This document shows positions 37,866-50,600 of a stretch of DNA of 64,000 bases, piece after piece. The notes beneath the pieces were generated by a model. It made no database searches, had not been told where the DNA came from, and was given only the letters and a program-made list of their open reading frames with translations. Within the stretch, counting starts at the first letter, position 1; each line of letters begins with the position of its first letter. The translations under genes were made by a program, and so were the position numbers. Origin of the DNA: Quillaja saponaria (lineage: Eukaryota > Streptophyta > Magnoliopsida > Fabales > Quillajaceae); contig CM055607.1 in assembly GCA_029379385.1 (NCBI GenBank), positions 16,368,001 to 16,432,000 on the forward strand. The letters run 5' to 3'.

Positions 37866-40800
37866 TATTTTATTTTATTTTTATTTTTTTACCCAAGATA
37901 GCAATTTCATTCATTCAAAAAAACATTAGTTAGCTCTCACAGATATTCCTAAGCCAACTTTGTAGTGTAGGAGGATCAAAGCACAAGATTAGATCAATAA
38001 GGGCATGTCTTGCCACTAAATGGGAAGCCCAATTGTTCGAACAATAAGCAAATTGGAATTGACAATCAAAAGAAAAAGAAAGCTTCACAATGTCTTCAAT
38101 AACCATGCTATTAGTTGGATTTCCACTTAAGTACGTGATACTTCATCAATAAGTAACTTGGCATCACCTTCCAATATTACTGGTTGCCAACTTTGTCTCA
38201 TGCACTATTGGACGGCCACTTGTAGAGCTAGGGACTCCAAAGCTAAGGGTGATACATTCCTGGGAAACTGACCACCTTTTGCAAACACAATAGCCTCTGC
38301 ATGATCTCAAACCACAAAACCTCAGCTACCTAGGTTTTAATTGTGCCTTGTCCTTGCGTCAAAGTTAACCTTGATGGTAATAGAGGGTGGAGGAACCAAG
38401 CTAGTGTTATGTGTAGTGCCCGTTTGGTTTCTTGGTCGTAACTCTTGTGTGGATATGGCTTGGGAATATTATGCATCTCTTCTATGGCTTTAGTAGCAAT
38501 GTCTCTAGAGCTCCACCTTTTATTGTTAAGCACCATATCATTTCTTTCTTTCTATAGCCTCCATAGATAGAAGCTAATAGTTTTGTGCTAACTCCTTACT
38601 ACCTCCATTATGGCCATTGCCATTAAAGGTTAGTGATCACCATTCTTCCATAGTTTCTACACTAAAGGTAAAAAGGTTTAGAGTAAAGGGAAATTCCTAC
38701 CATACTAAGCTTGCAATTGAGCACATAAGGAAAAGATGAGTGCTTGTTTCATTATGCATCCCACACACAAGATAGGTGCTTTATGTCAAACCACTACATC
38801 AGCATAAGTTGCTCCGTATTGCTAAACTATTATGCATTATATGCCATAGGAAATTCTTTATTTTTTCCAGGGATTAATAGCTTCCATATGGTGGACTGGT
38901 TAAACTGAGCATCATGGTTAAGAGTTGCAGTAGAAGAGGCTATGGAATATCTAGAGGAAACCGTGTATGTACCTCTTAAGGTATGATGCCATACAATTTT
39001 GTTTGCAGCATCAGTATGGGAGAATTAGCAGAGAAAGAACCAAGCCAGCGTCTTCTTCTTCCAATATTGAGTAGACTAGATCACGATTCTAGGTGTGATT
39101 TTCGTTGATGAGTTTACCAACCCACTAAGCATCATGAGAAGTCGTAGCCTTGATGTGTGCCTGGAAAGGAAATTTAGAGGGGATCCGATAGTCAGCTCTT
39201 ATTTTTAAATCTTTACCATTGCCTACCTGCCACCATAAGCCTTGTTTGAGAATTGTCCTTCCTTCTAATATGCTTCTTCATCCCTAAGAAGGATTAAAGC
39301 CAATCGAAGCTTTCATAAAAGAAGAATGTGGAAAGTAATGCCCTTTAAGCAGCTCGTAGAATAGAGATTTACCATCCTTTGCTAATTTCCATCCTTGTTT
39401 AGCCAGCATGGTAAGGTTGAATTTTTCCAAATCTTTGAACCCAGGCCCTCTATCCTTCTTTGTCTTGCACATTGTTTTCCAACTCACCCAATGAATTTTT
39501 CTTGATGAGTCCGCTAGTCCTAACCAAAACTTTGCAATTATCTTATTAATATCCTTGCATAGTGAAATTGGAAGTTTAAAACATGTCATGGTATAAATTG
39601 GAATAACAGTAGCCAATGATTTCACCAATATTTATTTCCCAGTTGGGGAAAGACATTTAGATTTCCATCCCTGTAGCCTGGCAGCCACATTTTCTCTGAC
39701 TCCTGGAATGTGGCTTTTTTGGATTTTGTAATAAGTGATGGCAGACTAAGATATTTATCTTGGCCTTCCATTTTGTTGATGTTTAACCTTGAAGATAAAG
39801 AGAATCTAAGAGCAATGGGAGTGTTTCGACTAAAAAATAAGGAGGATTTTGCAAGATTAATTTGTTGACCACAAAAAAGCTTTATAGCAATTAAGTATCT
39901 CAAGTATTTTGTCACATTCCTGAATAATGCCTTTACAAAAAAAAATCGAATCATCAGCAAATAAAAAGTGATTAATAGAGGGATAATATGGTGTAATTCT
40001 CAGTCCATGTAATGAGTTGGATGTTTTAGTTTTTTTAAATAAAGTAAATAGACCTTCAGCACAAGTAAAAAAAAGATATGGGGAGAATGGGTCTCATTGC
40101 CTAGGGGTGGCATCCGAACCGAATAATTCAGATATGGGTTGAAAAATTCAAATTCGAATTTTACTTAATATTTGAACTTGAATTCGAATTCGAATAGTAT
40201 ATAATTTGATTTGATATTCAATGAATAATTTGAATTAATATTCGAATTAGAATTCAAATTAATATTCAAAATAATATACCATTTTATTAAAAATATAAAA
40301 ATATAAATACTATTTATTATTATTATTTTACCGAAATACCCCTAAATATTCCAATATTTGAATTTGAATATTTGAAATTTTATTCTAATTCGAATTTGAG
40401 TACTGGAATTCAAATTCAAATAGTGCACTATTCAAAGATATTCAATTCTAATTTCACCCTTATCCTTGTCGGAGCCTTCTTGTTGGTTTGAAAAAACCAA
40501 AAGATTCACCTGATATTGAAATTGAATATGAAAAAGTAGAAACTAGTTCCATAATTAATTTAACCCACCACAGACAGAGCCCTAATTTGTGAAGCATGCC
40601 TTCTAGAAAAACTCCATTCCACTTTATCATAGGCTTTGCTCATGTCTACTTTAATTGCCATATCATAATTAGAACCTCGGCTCCTTGATTTGAGAAATTG
40701 CATTAATTCATGAGCAACTATGATATTTTCTAAAATTAAATGACCCTGAAAGAAAGCACTTTGGCTGTGACTGATTAGTGAATCCATTATTGACTTGAGT

Positions 40801-43800
40801 CTGTTAACAATAATCTTGGAAATTATTTTGTTGAAAACTAAACACAGGCTAATAGGCAGATTTGTGTCATGTCTTTGGAGGGGAAACCTTTGGAATCAGT
40901 GAGATTACTGTGTGATTAAAACTCTTTAGCATTTTACCAGTGTAAAAAAAAAAATTAAAAAAAATCCTTAATTGCCAAACATATATCAGTGCCAACAATG
41001 CTCCAGTAATGTTGGAAGAATTTACTTGTCAAACCATCATAACTTGGAGCTCCATAAGGGTTTATAGAGAAGGCAGTTGATTGAATTTCATTGTTACTAT
41101 AGGTCTATGTAGTTTCCTATTAGTGTTTACTGAGATTTGTTTCTTAACCTTGGCTAGTATAAAGTCTTTCCTGGGAGCTCCTGTAGTCTGAAATAGATTA
41201 GAAAAGAATGCAATAATAGTGTCAGCTATGCCTTCCTTAGAGGATGTGATGTTCCCAGCCTTATCTTGAATGATGTTGATGGTGCTTTTCTTTCTTCACT
41301 GTATAGTTGATGCATGAAAAAAAACCTGTGTTTCAATCACCCATAAGAAGTCAATTAACTATTGACTTATGCTTCCAGTATTCTTCCCCCTTATCCTACT
41401 GGTCCAACAATTCTCTTTCAAGCTGGACAACTTTGGTATGGTTAAAGTAAGTGTTTCCATTTTTCAGTGTGGCAATTTCTTCTTGGAGGTGTTTTATGGT
41501 TTGTTTAGAGTTAGTCTTACCTGCTTTGCTCTAGCTAACCAACTTGTGTCTAACTCTAGTTAAGTTTATGAAAAACCTGGTATAGCTTAGTGCCAGTTGA
41601 TGTAGTGCTCCATTCTTTCAAGATAATGTCATAGGCTTCTTCTAATTCATACCACCTTGTGTCAAAAATAAATCTTTTCTCACCCTTGTCTATTAGCTTT
41701 GAGTTAAGAATGGTAGGTCTATGATCAGAGCCTAATTCATCAAGATGAGTAACTATAGCTTGATTATAACATGAGAGCCAAGGAAAGGAGCTAAGAAATC
41801 GGTCAAGCCTTTCTTGTATATTTCCTTCACCCATCCATCTATTATTTCAAGTGTATGGGTACCTTTGGAATTTTAGATCAATTAGACCTCCTGTGTTGAT
41901 AAAGTCCAAAAAGTCTTGTCTTTGATTAGGTCTTTCTTAATTGCCCCCTCACTTCTCTGTATCATCTAATATAATATTAAAATCACCAATGATGAGGACT
42001 TTAGCTGATGTAGTTTGCAACCCTTTGTAATATGCTTTCAAATTGGTTTCTTCTTTCAATATCTTGGCAACTTAGGTAAACACTAAAAATGTTCTAGTCA
42101 AACTCGGTAGATTCATCCAACACTTTACTACTATGCATAAAAAAGTTCTCTAAGTGAAGCACTTCCACATTTGATTCATCCTTCCATGCTAACGCTAAAC
42201 CTCCTGATAGGCCTTCTGTGTTCATAACATGATGTTTATGCATTTGACATCGATGTAGTATTCTGCCTATTATATTCTCATTTGCTTTTGTTTCAGCTAA
42301 GCAGATTATGTTTGGGGAGTGGGAATTCAAATTCCCCTTGAGATGATGAAACATGAGGGGATTGCCTATACCTGTGCACGTTCTAATACAAGAGCTTAAT
42401 TAATCCTCCTTAGGCCAGTTAAGGTCTGCTTGCCCCATGTCAGACTTAGGCAATGGTTCTTTTGAGTGTCATCTAAGGTAGTGTCATTGTTTCATTTTTT
42501 TGGGCAACTGGTTTTCATGGTAGAAGGAGTATGAACCCCTTGTGTTTACGTGCCAATTGTTTAAGGGACTGTTTTGTTGTGGTTTTTTCTGATGTTGTTT
42601 ACCCCATAATAAAGATGTATTGGGTAGAGCTAGCTGGTTCAGTGGAAAGTTGTGGTATTATGGAAGGGGTGGTTAAGCCGGTTGTGTGTATGGGCTGAGT
42701 GTCTAAGAGGTAGTAGGGGTGGTGAGGGATTGTTCCTCCTTTTTTGGCTATTTGTTGGATATGAGTTAGGTTGGTTTGAACTTCCATGGAGTCTTTATAC
42801 TTATTAGTAGAAGCTGTTTTATCACATGGGTCCATTGTTATCATAATACATACTGTTGTAGTAGGGTGGCTGTTATGGTTTGAAATTTGAAATTCCTTAT
42901 CTCTTCGGTTATAGCTCTTCATCATAACAAATAGGGATTGGTGACTCAGTGTGTCTATCTTATTCAAGACAATTAGGGTGGTCTATTATGAATGTAGTTG
43001 GCAAGCCAATAGGATAAGGAAAAGTGTCTTTCCTACTTTCTATTACAGTTAGCTTTAAGAGTTGGTGGACTATGAAGGTTAGTTGTTAGAAGGGTGGGGT
43101 GATGAGCTAGGGTTAGGGTTTGGTGATGAGCTCGGGTTAGTGTTTGGTAATGGCTAGGTATTCCTTTGCATGGTTGCCTTCCAACCAAATTGTTGAGCAC
43201 GTGAGGAATTATCAAACAGATTTGGACACTCTAAGCCATGCATCTCCTTTGTGAGTTTGGTGGTGCAACTATATTCATCATGGCCTATTAAGCCACAAAA
43301 GAAACAAAAGGTTGGGAGTTTCTCATACTGAATCGTGACTTTATAATTTTCCCCAAAAACACCTCTTGCCATGATTAATTTCTCAAGTTTACATTGAAGA
43401 TCCCATAGCACAAGACATTTAATGATCCTGCCTCGTTCCCTACGAACGTGAAAAATCTCAACCTGGGTTACAGATCCCAGTAAACTTCCAAGCTTCCAAC
43501 CCATTTTGGATGTGGAGTAATGGGTTCGCAAGCCCCAGGATTAAATCCAAATGGGAGCATGTGAAAATCCTGCTTTAGCCTTCTCAATGTCCAGTTCCCA
43601 TTTACTGAGTATTAGTAATTGGTTTTTGTACAGCCATGGACTACCTTTTAAGATCCTCTAACAATCAATTTTGTTATTAAAGAAAAATTGGTAGAATTGG
43701 TCACTTATTTCCATAATATGGAATCCTTTAGGGTTGTTCCATATATTAGCAAGCACATTGCATTGTACCTGTTGCATTGAACTTCTTCATCAAATGAGAT

Positions 43801-43950
43801 AATTAGTTCGTCTTCATTATTTTTTGATGCATCCGAGGGTTCTGGTAATGGATCCATTACTGGTTGTTATAGCTGGTGGATGGTGTATGGGATGGGGTGA
43901 TTTTGGGTAAACAATATGGGATTGTAAGTGTTTATTGATGGAAAGGAAAA
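37866..43950 (-). pseudogene. Near full-length but decayed L1-type LINE
   Basis: Reads 43.9 to 37.9 kb on the minus strand. ORF1 starts near 43857 (MDPLPEPSDASK) and includes EKLPTFCFFCGLIGHDEYSC (zinc knuckle, about 43313-43254). ORF2 follows. Its endonuclease has NIICLAETKANENII and GLSGGLALAWKDE (about 42310-42180) and ELGSDHRPTIL (about 41750-41710). Its reverse transcriptase has SAFFQGHLILENIIVAHEL, IKVDMSKAYDKVEW (about 40760-40610), LRQG, SPYLF, FADDSIFF (near 39960-39930) and PIYTMTCFKLP. A zinc-binding tail and RNase H C-terminus (YCSNNWASHLVARHAL) end near 37930. The 3' end is an A-rich tract (T/A-rich 37866-37893 on this strand). Frameshifts and stops are scattered throughout. No clear target duplication. 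Confidence 0.85.
40102..40462. mobile_element. hAT-like MITE, 361 bp, nested in the LINE reverse transcriptase
   Basis: Ends TAGGGGTGGCAT and, on the other strand, TAAGGGTGAAAT. The interior is dense in ATTCGAATT/GAATTCGAA motifs. The flanking octamers TCATTGCC (40094-40101) and TCCTTGTC (40463-40470) agree at 6 of 8 positions, fitting an aged 8-bp hAT target duplication. It interrupts the LINE between LRQG and the following SPYLF segment, so it is younger than the LINE. Confidence 0.7.
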
Positions 43951-44372
43951 CAATCAACAAGCCTCATAGAGAGGATTATATATTGTCTAAGACAACGAGT
44001 TAACTTGAACACACCCAAATAAATTAAAATTAAAAAATAAAAATGAACCACAAATTCTCTTATCTCTTAATAGTACAAATTATTGTTATTAATGTAGGAT
44101 GTTTTAAAAAAATATATAAAGTTACTAAAAATCATAACTATTTTCTAATATTAGAAATTATTTATTATTTTTCTATATAGGGTCAGTTGCATTTAAATGA
44201 AAATTAGTAAAGAAATATTATTACCTGGTTTTTTAAAGGGTAAATTGAAAATTGAAGTCAGGTTTGTAACCTCAAAACTGATGATGGGGCCAAATCCCAT
44301 TCAGGCCGGACCATCTGGCAGGCTTTGGTGATGGGTTTGAGCAACCTCCGGTACTAACTTAACCAGTTCTCG
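43951..44372. other. Spacer between LINE and bZIP promoter
   Basis: AT-rich to about 44280, then GC-richer promoter-proximal sequence. No coding exon recognised. Confidence 0.5.
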
Positions 44373-44498
44373 CACGTGCCGAGTGCGTAAGTGCTAAATG
44401 CCTACGTGGGCAACATTGATACGTGGCAAGAAAAGATACACGGTTTTTTACTAAGCAAACAAAAGATGTCTGAGTCGTGAGTTGGTATGACACGTGGC
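44373..44498 (+). promoter_or_regulatory. Cluster of four ACGT-core (G-box/ABRE-like) sites
   Basis: CACGTG at 44373-44378, TACGTGG at 44403-44409, TACGTGGC at 44420-44427 and CACGTGGC at 44491-44498, all within 126 bp and 127-252 bp upstream of the bZIP start codon. ACGT cores are the classic binding sites of plant bZIP factors, and ACGTGGC is the core of abscisic-acid response elements. The density suggests control by bZIP factors, possibly abscisic-acid or stress responsive, or autoregulation. This is inferred from sequence only. Confidence 0.65.
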
Positions 44499-44624
44499 AA
44501 TCATATACAATCTGTGGGCTTTAGGCTAAAGCTAACCATCCTTTCTGTCTCGCTTTCTTTCTCTCATTTCTCAAACTCGAACACTATAGGAGTGGTACTG
44601 TTATAATTCTCACTCTCTTCTTTC

Positions 44625-47600
44625 ATGGAAACAGACAAACGTTGTTCGTCGAGCTCTTCCTCCTCTTCTTCGTCGTCGACTTCTTCTTCTACAGAGTGGG
44701 CGGGAAGATTGGGCGGCGCGGCGGATCGGATCGTGACGACAGAGATTGAAGCGGCGGAGACTCTGGCCGACTTGGCTCTGTTAGCGATGCGAGAAAGTGG
44801 GTCTGACTCGGGAGGCAAATTGTGCACGAAAATGAAACGAACTAGGAAGCGAGTCAATAGCGAGTCACAAGCCGGTGACTCCGGCTTCAACACGGTGGAC
44901 TCGGTCCCAAGATGTCTGGATCTCGCTGAGGTCAGTACGATGCTTTCTATTACCTGGTTTTCAGTCTTAGTTTAATTTGTTACCTAATTGTAGTCAAAAC
45001 AACCATGTTGGTCCAAAATTGGTCACTTTGCCAAAGAAAATAATATTGTATTTGGCAAAGTCAACAATTACGGAATCATAGGTAATGTGTATATATAATA
45101 TATATACTTTTTGGGAACATAGTATGTTTGTTTAGGAAATTCTTTTTAGTTATTACATTAGAAACTACGAAACCTAAGAACTCTGTAGTTTGCCTATATA
45201 TAAAATGGTTGTGCCTTTTACAAGTCGGGAGGATCAAGTTTAAATTTGTCTCCAAATAGGAAAGCAGAGTATTATGAACTGGCAAAGATTTGATATGATC
45301 AACTTGATATGCAGGAATCAAGTGTCAAGGAAAAACATAAATAATTTTCCTACGAGATATTGGCGTGAATATTCAGCCTAATTGATTGGTTTTTGCTTGG
45401 AAGTTGGATGATTTTACATTGAACTTTGAAGGTGTTTTTTACCTTCTGAAAGCAAGGACTGAATTTTAGATAGTATCCCTTTAATGGTGGTACCTATCAT
45501 GCTGCTTAGATTCTCTTTTCTGACTCAAATTCTAATAAGACCTTAATAGTGACCATCTGGATAAACTATAAATGCACCCTTCACTGCCTGCTAAATGGTC
45601 CACGTCCTTCCCTGTTATGCAACTTAATAGAAAGAATATTCATACGCTTGGAATTTATAATACAATTACAGTTCTGGTAAAAATAAGTTACCTAGTTAAG
45701 AATCATGCTCAAGTTATCTGTAAAAAGCCTACAGGTGTGAGCAGGGGATGTTTAATTGAACTTGCAAACCATTTTCAATTTTATTGGTTCAAAAATTTAT
45801 CTGGGTGTTGCAGAGTATTAGTTAAGGAACAAGGTGACTCTATTGGCATCTTCTTCCCCTTCATGAACAAGGTGGAGCGAAGGTTCACAGTTCCAAAACC
45901 AAGTGTGCATCAGTGACTGTGTTAAGAAAAGAAACATCAAATAACAAAAGTAACTTTCTCATTTTGTTTCCTTGGCATCTAAACCCCTCGCTTCTGCAAT
46001 CCACCCATTTCAGTTGCTGTAGTCTTCCATGCTCCTGCATCTTCCTATTAAAATGAGTTTATTCAGACGTGGTTAAATGAAGCCATGTGTAAAATGATTA
46101 GTAATGGAACTGTCAATAAGTTGCACTATTTCATGCAGGCCTTGATAAATTTATATATATATATATATATTTTGCTAGCAGTGTCAAGCAGTTGTAAATC
46201 ATCAGCTACATGAAAACTTACGCATAAATGGATCAATAAAACCAATGAGGATTCAGCATTATCCCTGCCAAAAACAAGTAAAGGTGGAGCTGGGTGCTGA
46301 AATACCTAAATCAAGTTCTGTATCCACCAATGACTACACTTTGGTTGGCTGTGGAAAGTCAAAACGTAATTTAACCGAGGTACGAAACTGAAAACATCTT
46401 GCCCTGTAACTTTGGTCTATTACTACATATTTTTATTCAATTAGGTTTTTCCTTCAGGAAGAAAAGGAAGCACGGAGGATACGCAGGGTATTAGCAAACA
46501 GGGAGTCAGCTAGGCAGACAATTCGCTGGAGGCAGGTATGCTTTGGTTTACCTTGTACATCCACTAGTTTTGAGTTTCAAATTCCAGCTACATATCTCAG
46601 TCTCAAATGTATATTTCTCTATATTATATTATACTTTTTACTAGGGGCTGGAGGGAAAATTTTTCCCTTATACCTAATCTGTGGTATTAATTGTGGCATT
46701 CCCAAAAAGTAATAGTCCATTTTGTACATGAGTAGATTTTTTGGAAATGTTGAGAAAAAAATGATTATGATGTCAAAAATATTTGGTCCCATTTTGTTCA
46801 ATTTTATATTATTACTTTTGATTTTGTACTTTTCTTTTCAATTTTCTATGATGATTTGGATATACATGCGTGAATTTATGAACCTTCTGAAGAAATCAAT
46901 AGTGGGCTGATCATCCGAAAAGACCAGCTAAGCATCATTGGCGTGGTCTACTTCAATTTATGTAAAAGTGAAGGGTACAGGAAATTTAATCACATCCTTA
47001 TTTATTTTGTTTTGGTAATATTTTTAGCGAATTCTGGGTTAAGATGAGTCTAATTATTAAAATACTTAACAAAATCTCAATTTTAATACCTCAGACTTGG
47101 CAAGCGGGAGGACACTTTTGGCTCCAATTTGATCGATATGCATTTGATAATCGTATAGATTACACCTTTGGAATTTAATGACTCTAGGCAAAAAACAAAA
47201 GTAAAGACATTTAATAACCTATGAATGTAGCACGACTTGACATTAAACTAACACAAGTCAGTAGCCATAGGGACACTAACAAAATTAGGAATACTTGAAT
47301 TAGGTTTTATATCCAAAATTGCAGATTCAAGTCTTTTAGGTTTTGTAATTGTTGGAATAGTGAATAGTTTTTAGCATTAATTTCCTTGATTAGCTTCCTT
47401 GACTATTTCCTTAATTAGCTCTTTTGACTATAAGCTTGTTAGTTTCTTGATTGGCTCCTAGATAGTAGCTTGTAATAGTTATTTTACACTATAAATATAT
47501 GTTCATTGTGTGAGGAATACCCTACTCAATTCACCCACAATTCTCTTGGGTTTCTGTCTTTCTCTCTAAAGTTTTACAGAAATATTAAAAAACCAAAGGA

Positions 47601-50600
47601 TCACTGACAAAAAAAGCACTAGCACCGTGCATAGCGCGTCATCAAGGACTACTTCTACATATATATTTTATAGGTTAAAAGAGGTTACTATATATTTAAA
47701 ATTTTAGTTTTAGAAGTTAGAAATATTATTTTGTATTTTATTGGTCTACCACCGCGTGTGGCTTGCCATTGTGGCTATTTCTTCATATTAAAATATTTAG
47801 TTTTAAAAATTAGAAGTTTTATTTTGAATTTTATCACTTTAGCTTTGAACCCCCGAGTCTGAATCCTGGCTCTCCTTATAGCTGTTGGTCTCCGCTATAG
47901 CCCCATATTGTGGACTCTGTATTAGAAAGAAAGAGCCTCATTTGAGACTCAGCTGTCATTCTTTTTTCTAAAATCCTGTTCCATTAGTTAAATGTTCTTT
48001 ATTCACACTCTATCTTCACTTTGTTAAACAAATTCTTGTGATAATCTGAACTATGCATATGGAAGATGATTGTGAGCTTAATCCTAGTAGCGGATATCAT
48101 TGGGCATTCGTTTATTACAATCCTCATTATATGTTGGTGTATTTATAGGGTCTCATGCTATTATCCACAATTCCCCATTATCTCGTTTTGGACTTGAGTC
48201 AAAATGGGCATGGGTTTTGTGACCTGATTCTCATACTGGTAGGCATCTAATGGGTTCAGTGAAGGAGGATAGAAGCAATACAGGAGTTTAGAAATTGTCT
48301 GTCAACTGCTCCTTTTCATTTATGTTCCCTAACAGTGCATGGTGAGAGCAACAACTCAACTCAACTTAACTTAACTAAGCCTTAAATCCCAAACTAGTTG
48401 GGGTCGGGTATATGAATCATTTTTCTCCATTCGCATCCATCCGAGACAACATTTTCAGTAATCCCTAGAGTAAACAACTCAAATTAGATATTTTGAACAG
48501 TATTTAACTTTAGGTAGCAAGTTGGGAATTGAAATGTTAATTGTCTTATGTGTTTTAATGTCCTAACATAAAGAACTTGGATAAATTTGTTGCCTTGATA
48601 TGCAGCTATTCCCAGCATCATCGAAGTGGTTATAACATACGAATATTAATTTTGGTATAACATTCACATGTAGAAGCAAGGTTGTCAAGATCGCGTTTTG
48701 GATCGTAGGATCGTACGATCTTACGATATGACTCCACCCCACCGTTCCGAAACGTGTTAAAGATCGCTGCTTCAGAAACTCGAAAGGAAGATCGCTGGCT
48801 CGCTGCAGAAATCGTAAGATAGCCGAGTTATTTCCGAGTCCACCGATTCAAGAAAAAGGTCAATGGGTCGAAATTTTGAGTGGGATTCTGAAATCTGAAC
48901 CACCTATCTCTTCCTTTCTTGCTGGCTGTGAACCTTCGACACTCAGAACACCAAATGCCACCCTTTCCTTGCTCGCTGCTCTCACTGCCGGAACCATTCT
49001 CTTTTTTTCCGGTCAACACGGCATCTGTAAATTGTCGAAATCTTCAGATCTGGGTTGCGCCTTCAAAGTCTGCATCGGCCGAGGTTCATCTTCAACACCA
49101 GCCGAAGAGTTCCATAGCAAGCCTACATCCATTCGGCTTCAAAATTTGAATCTGCAGAGCAAGTCTTCATCTGCAGAGGAGGAAAACCTTCGAAACCGCA
49201 ATACTCTCAAGTCCAGAAGAGAAGAGATGCGGTCAACATAAACTTTTATTTTATTTTCTAATTTCTCAGTTACTGAATACTTAAAATGTAATTGAGTTTG
49301 CTTGAGTTTGTATATACGTGGAGTTTGGGTTTGGATATAATTGGAGTTTTTTTTTTTTTTTTTTTTTTTTAATATGTAGAAAATAGGTTTCATTTTAGTT
49401 TTTTTTTTTTCCTTTCTTTCTTTTGTTTAGTTTCTAATAATTAAAATGACTTTCATAAATTTCTATTTATTTCTAATAATTTGAATGGATGGTTTTGGTT
49501 TATGAACTTATGTTTGAATTAGATGTTTGTGAATTTAATGTGTGAATTTAAGTTATGAACTTGGTCTTTGAATTGGATGTTTTCACTTATATTTTTTTAT
49601 TATGTGATTCTTTTGTAATGTTCATGGAATTCATGAAATTTTTATTTAAAAAAAAATACACATTTAAAGTTAATAACAAATTATACTAGTTGATAATAAA
49701 TAAGGTACATAGATATCTATCTGATAACTATTTTATAAAATTTGTAAGATCTTCCGATCTTACCGAGTCGATCCTACCGAATCGATCTTGCTACCTTCCA
49801 CGATCCTATTTAAGATCTCGATCTTGACAACCTTGTGTAGAAGTATAATGTCTCTGGGCGCTAGTTTTAGAAATTAACAGGGGAAAGTAGTAGTGGGGGA
49901 GTGGGAGTGTCATACATGTTGCTTTTAGCAGGGTTTTAAAAAGGAAACTAGAAAAGAACCATGTTTTATCAAAATTGATGGCCCCTCTGGTCTTAGAAGA
50001 AAAGCACAAGATTGTATTTACTATTAAAAGTATAACAGCCACAGGTCGAAGTATCATGTGTTTCTGGCTGCTAGTTCAAAAGAATTACTTAAATGACCTG
50101 GGAAGAAAAGGAGAGGGGGAAGGTAAGGGTCATATGTTTTTGTTTTAGTAGGATTTTAAAAAGGAAAAATATCAGAAAACACTTCAGAAATCAATCTTAT
50201 ATGTTTTTCAAATTAGATGCATATATTTACTATACCAAATAAAACTAGAGTCTGTTTTTTTTTTTTGGAACTAGAGTCTTTTGCATCAGTAGATATGACA
50301 GTGGTTGGAGATATAATCGGCATGTTATTTTATTGTAGTGAAACAACTGCTGTTTATATTATTTTAAATAAATTGCCCAATGTGGATTCAGTGCTACTCA
50401 TGATATTTAGCAGACTATCTTTATTTACTCCAGGTTCTTTGTGAGGAATTAACCAAGAAAGCTGCTGATTTAGCTCTGGAGAATGAAAATCTAAAGAAGG
50501 TACAGTAATCCCCATAAATCATGAGCATCTTCCTGTTAAGCTACTATTAGCTCTCCTCCTTTCCTTCCTTCTGCCCTCTCTGCCTCTCATATGGATGAGG

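Noticed and set aside
45572..45916. 114-codon open frame in bZIP intron 1
   Set aside because: No recognisable family. Including it would break the exon 1 to exon 2 phase, which already joins cleanly.
47830..47920. Second SINE-like B-box (GAGTCTGAATCCTGG)
   Set aside because: No A box at the right distance, no tail and no target duplication.
48876..49241. Open frames inside the hAT-like element
   Set aside because: Several overlapping frames on both strands come from a GC-richer segment. No hAT transposase or other domain recognised. Kept only as a capture hypothesis.
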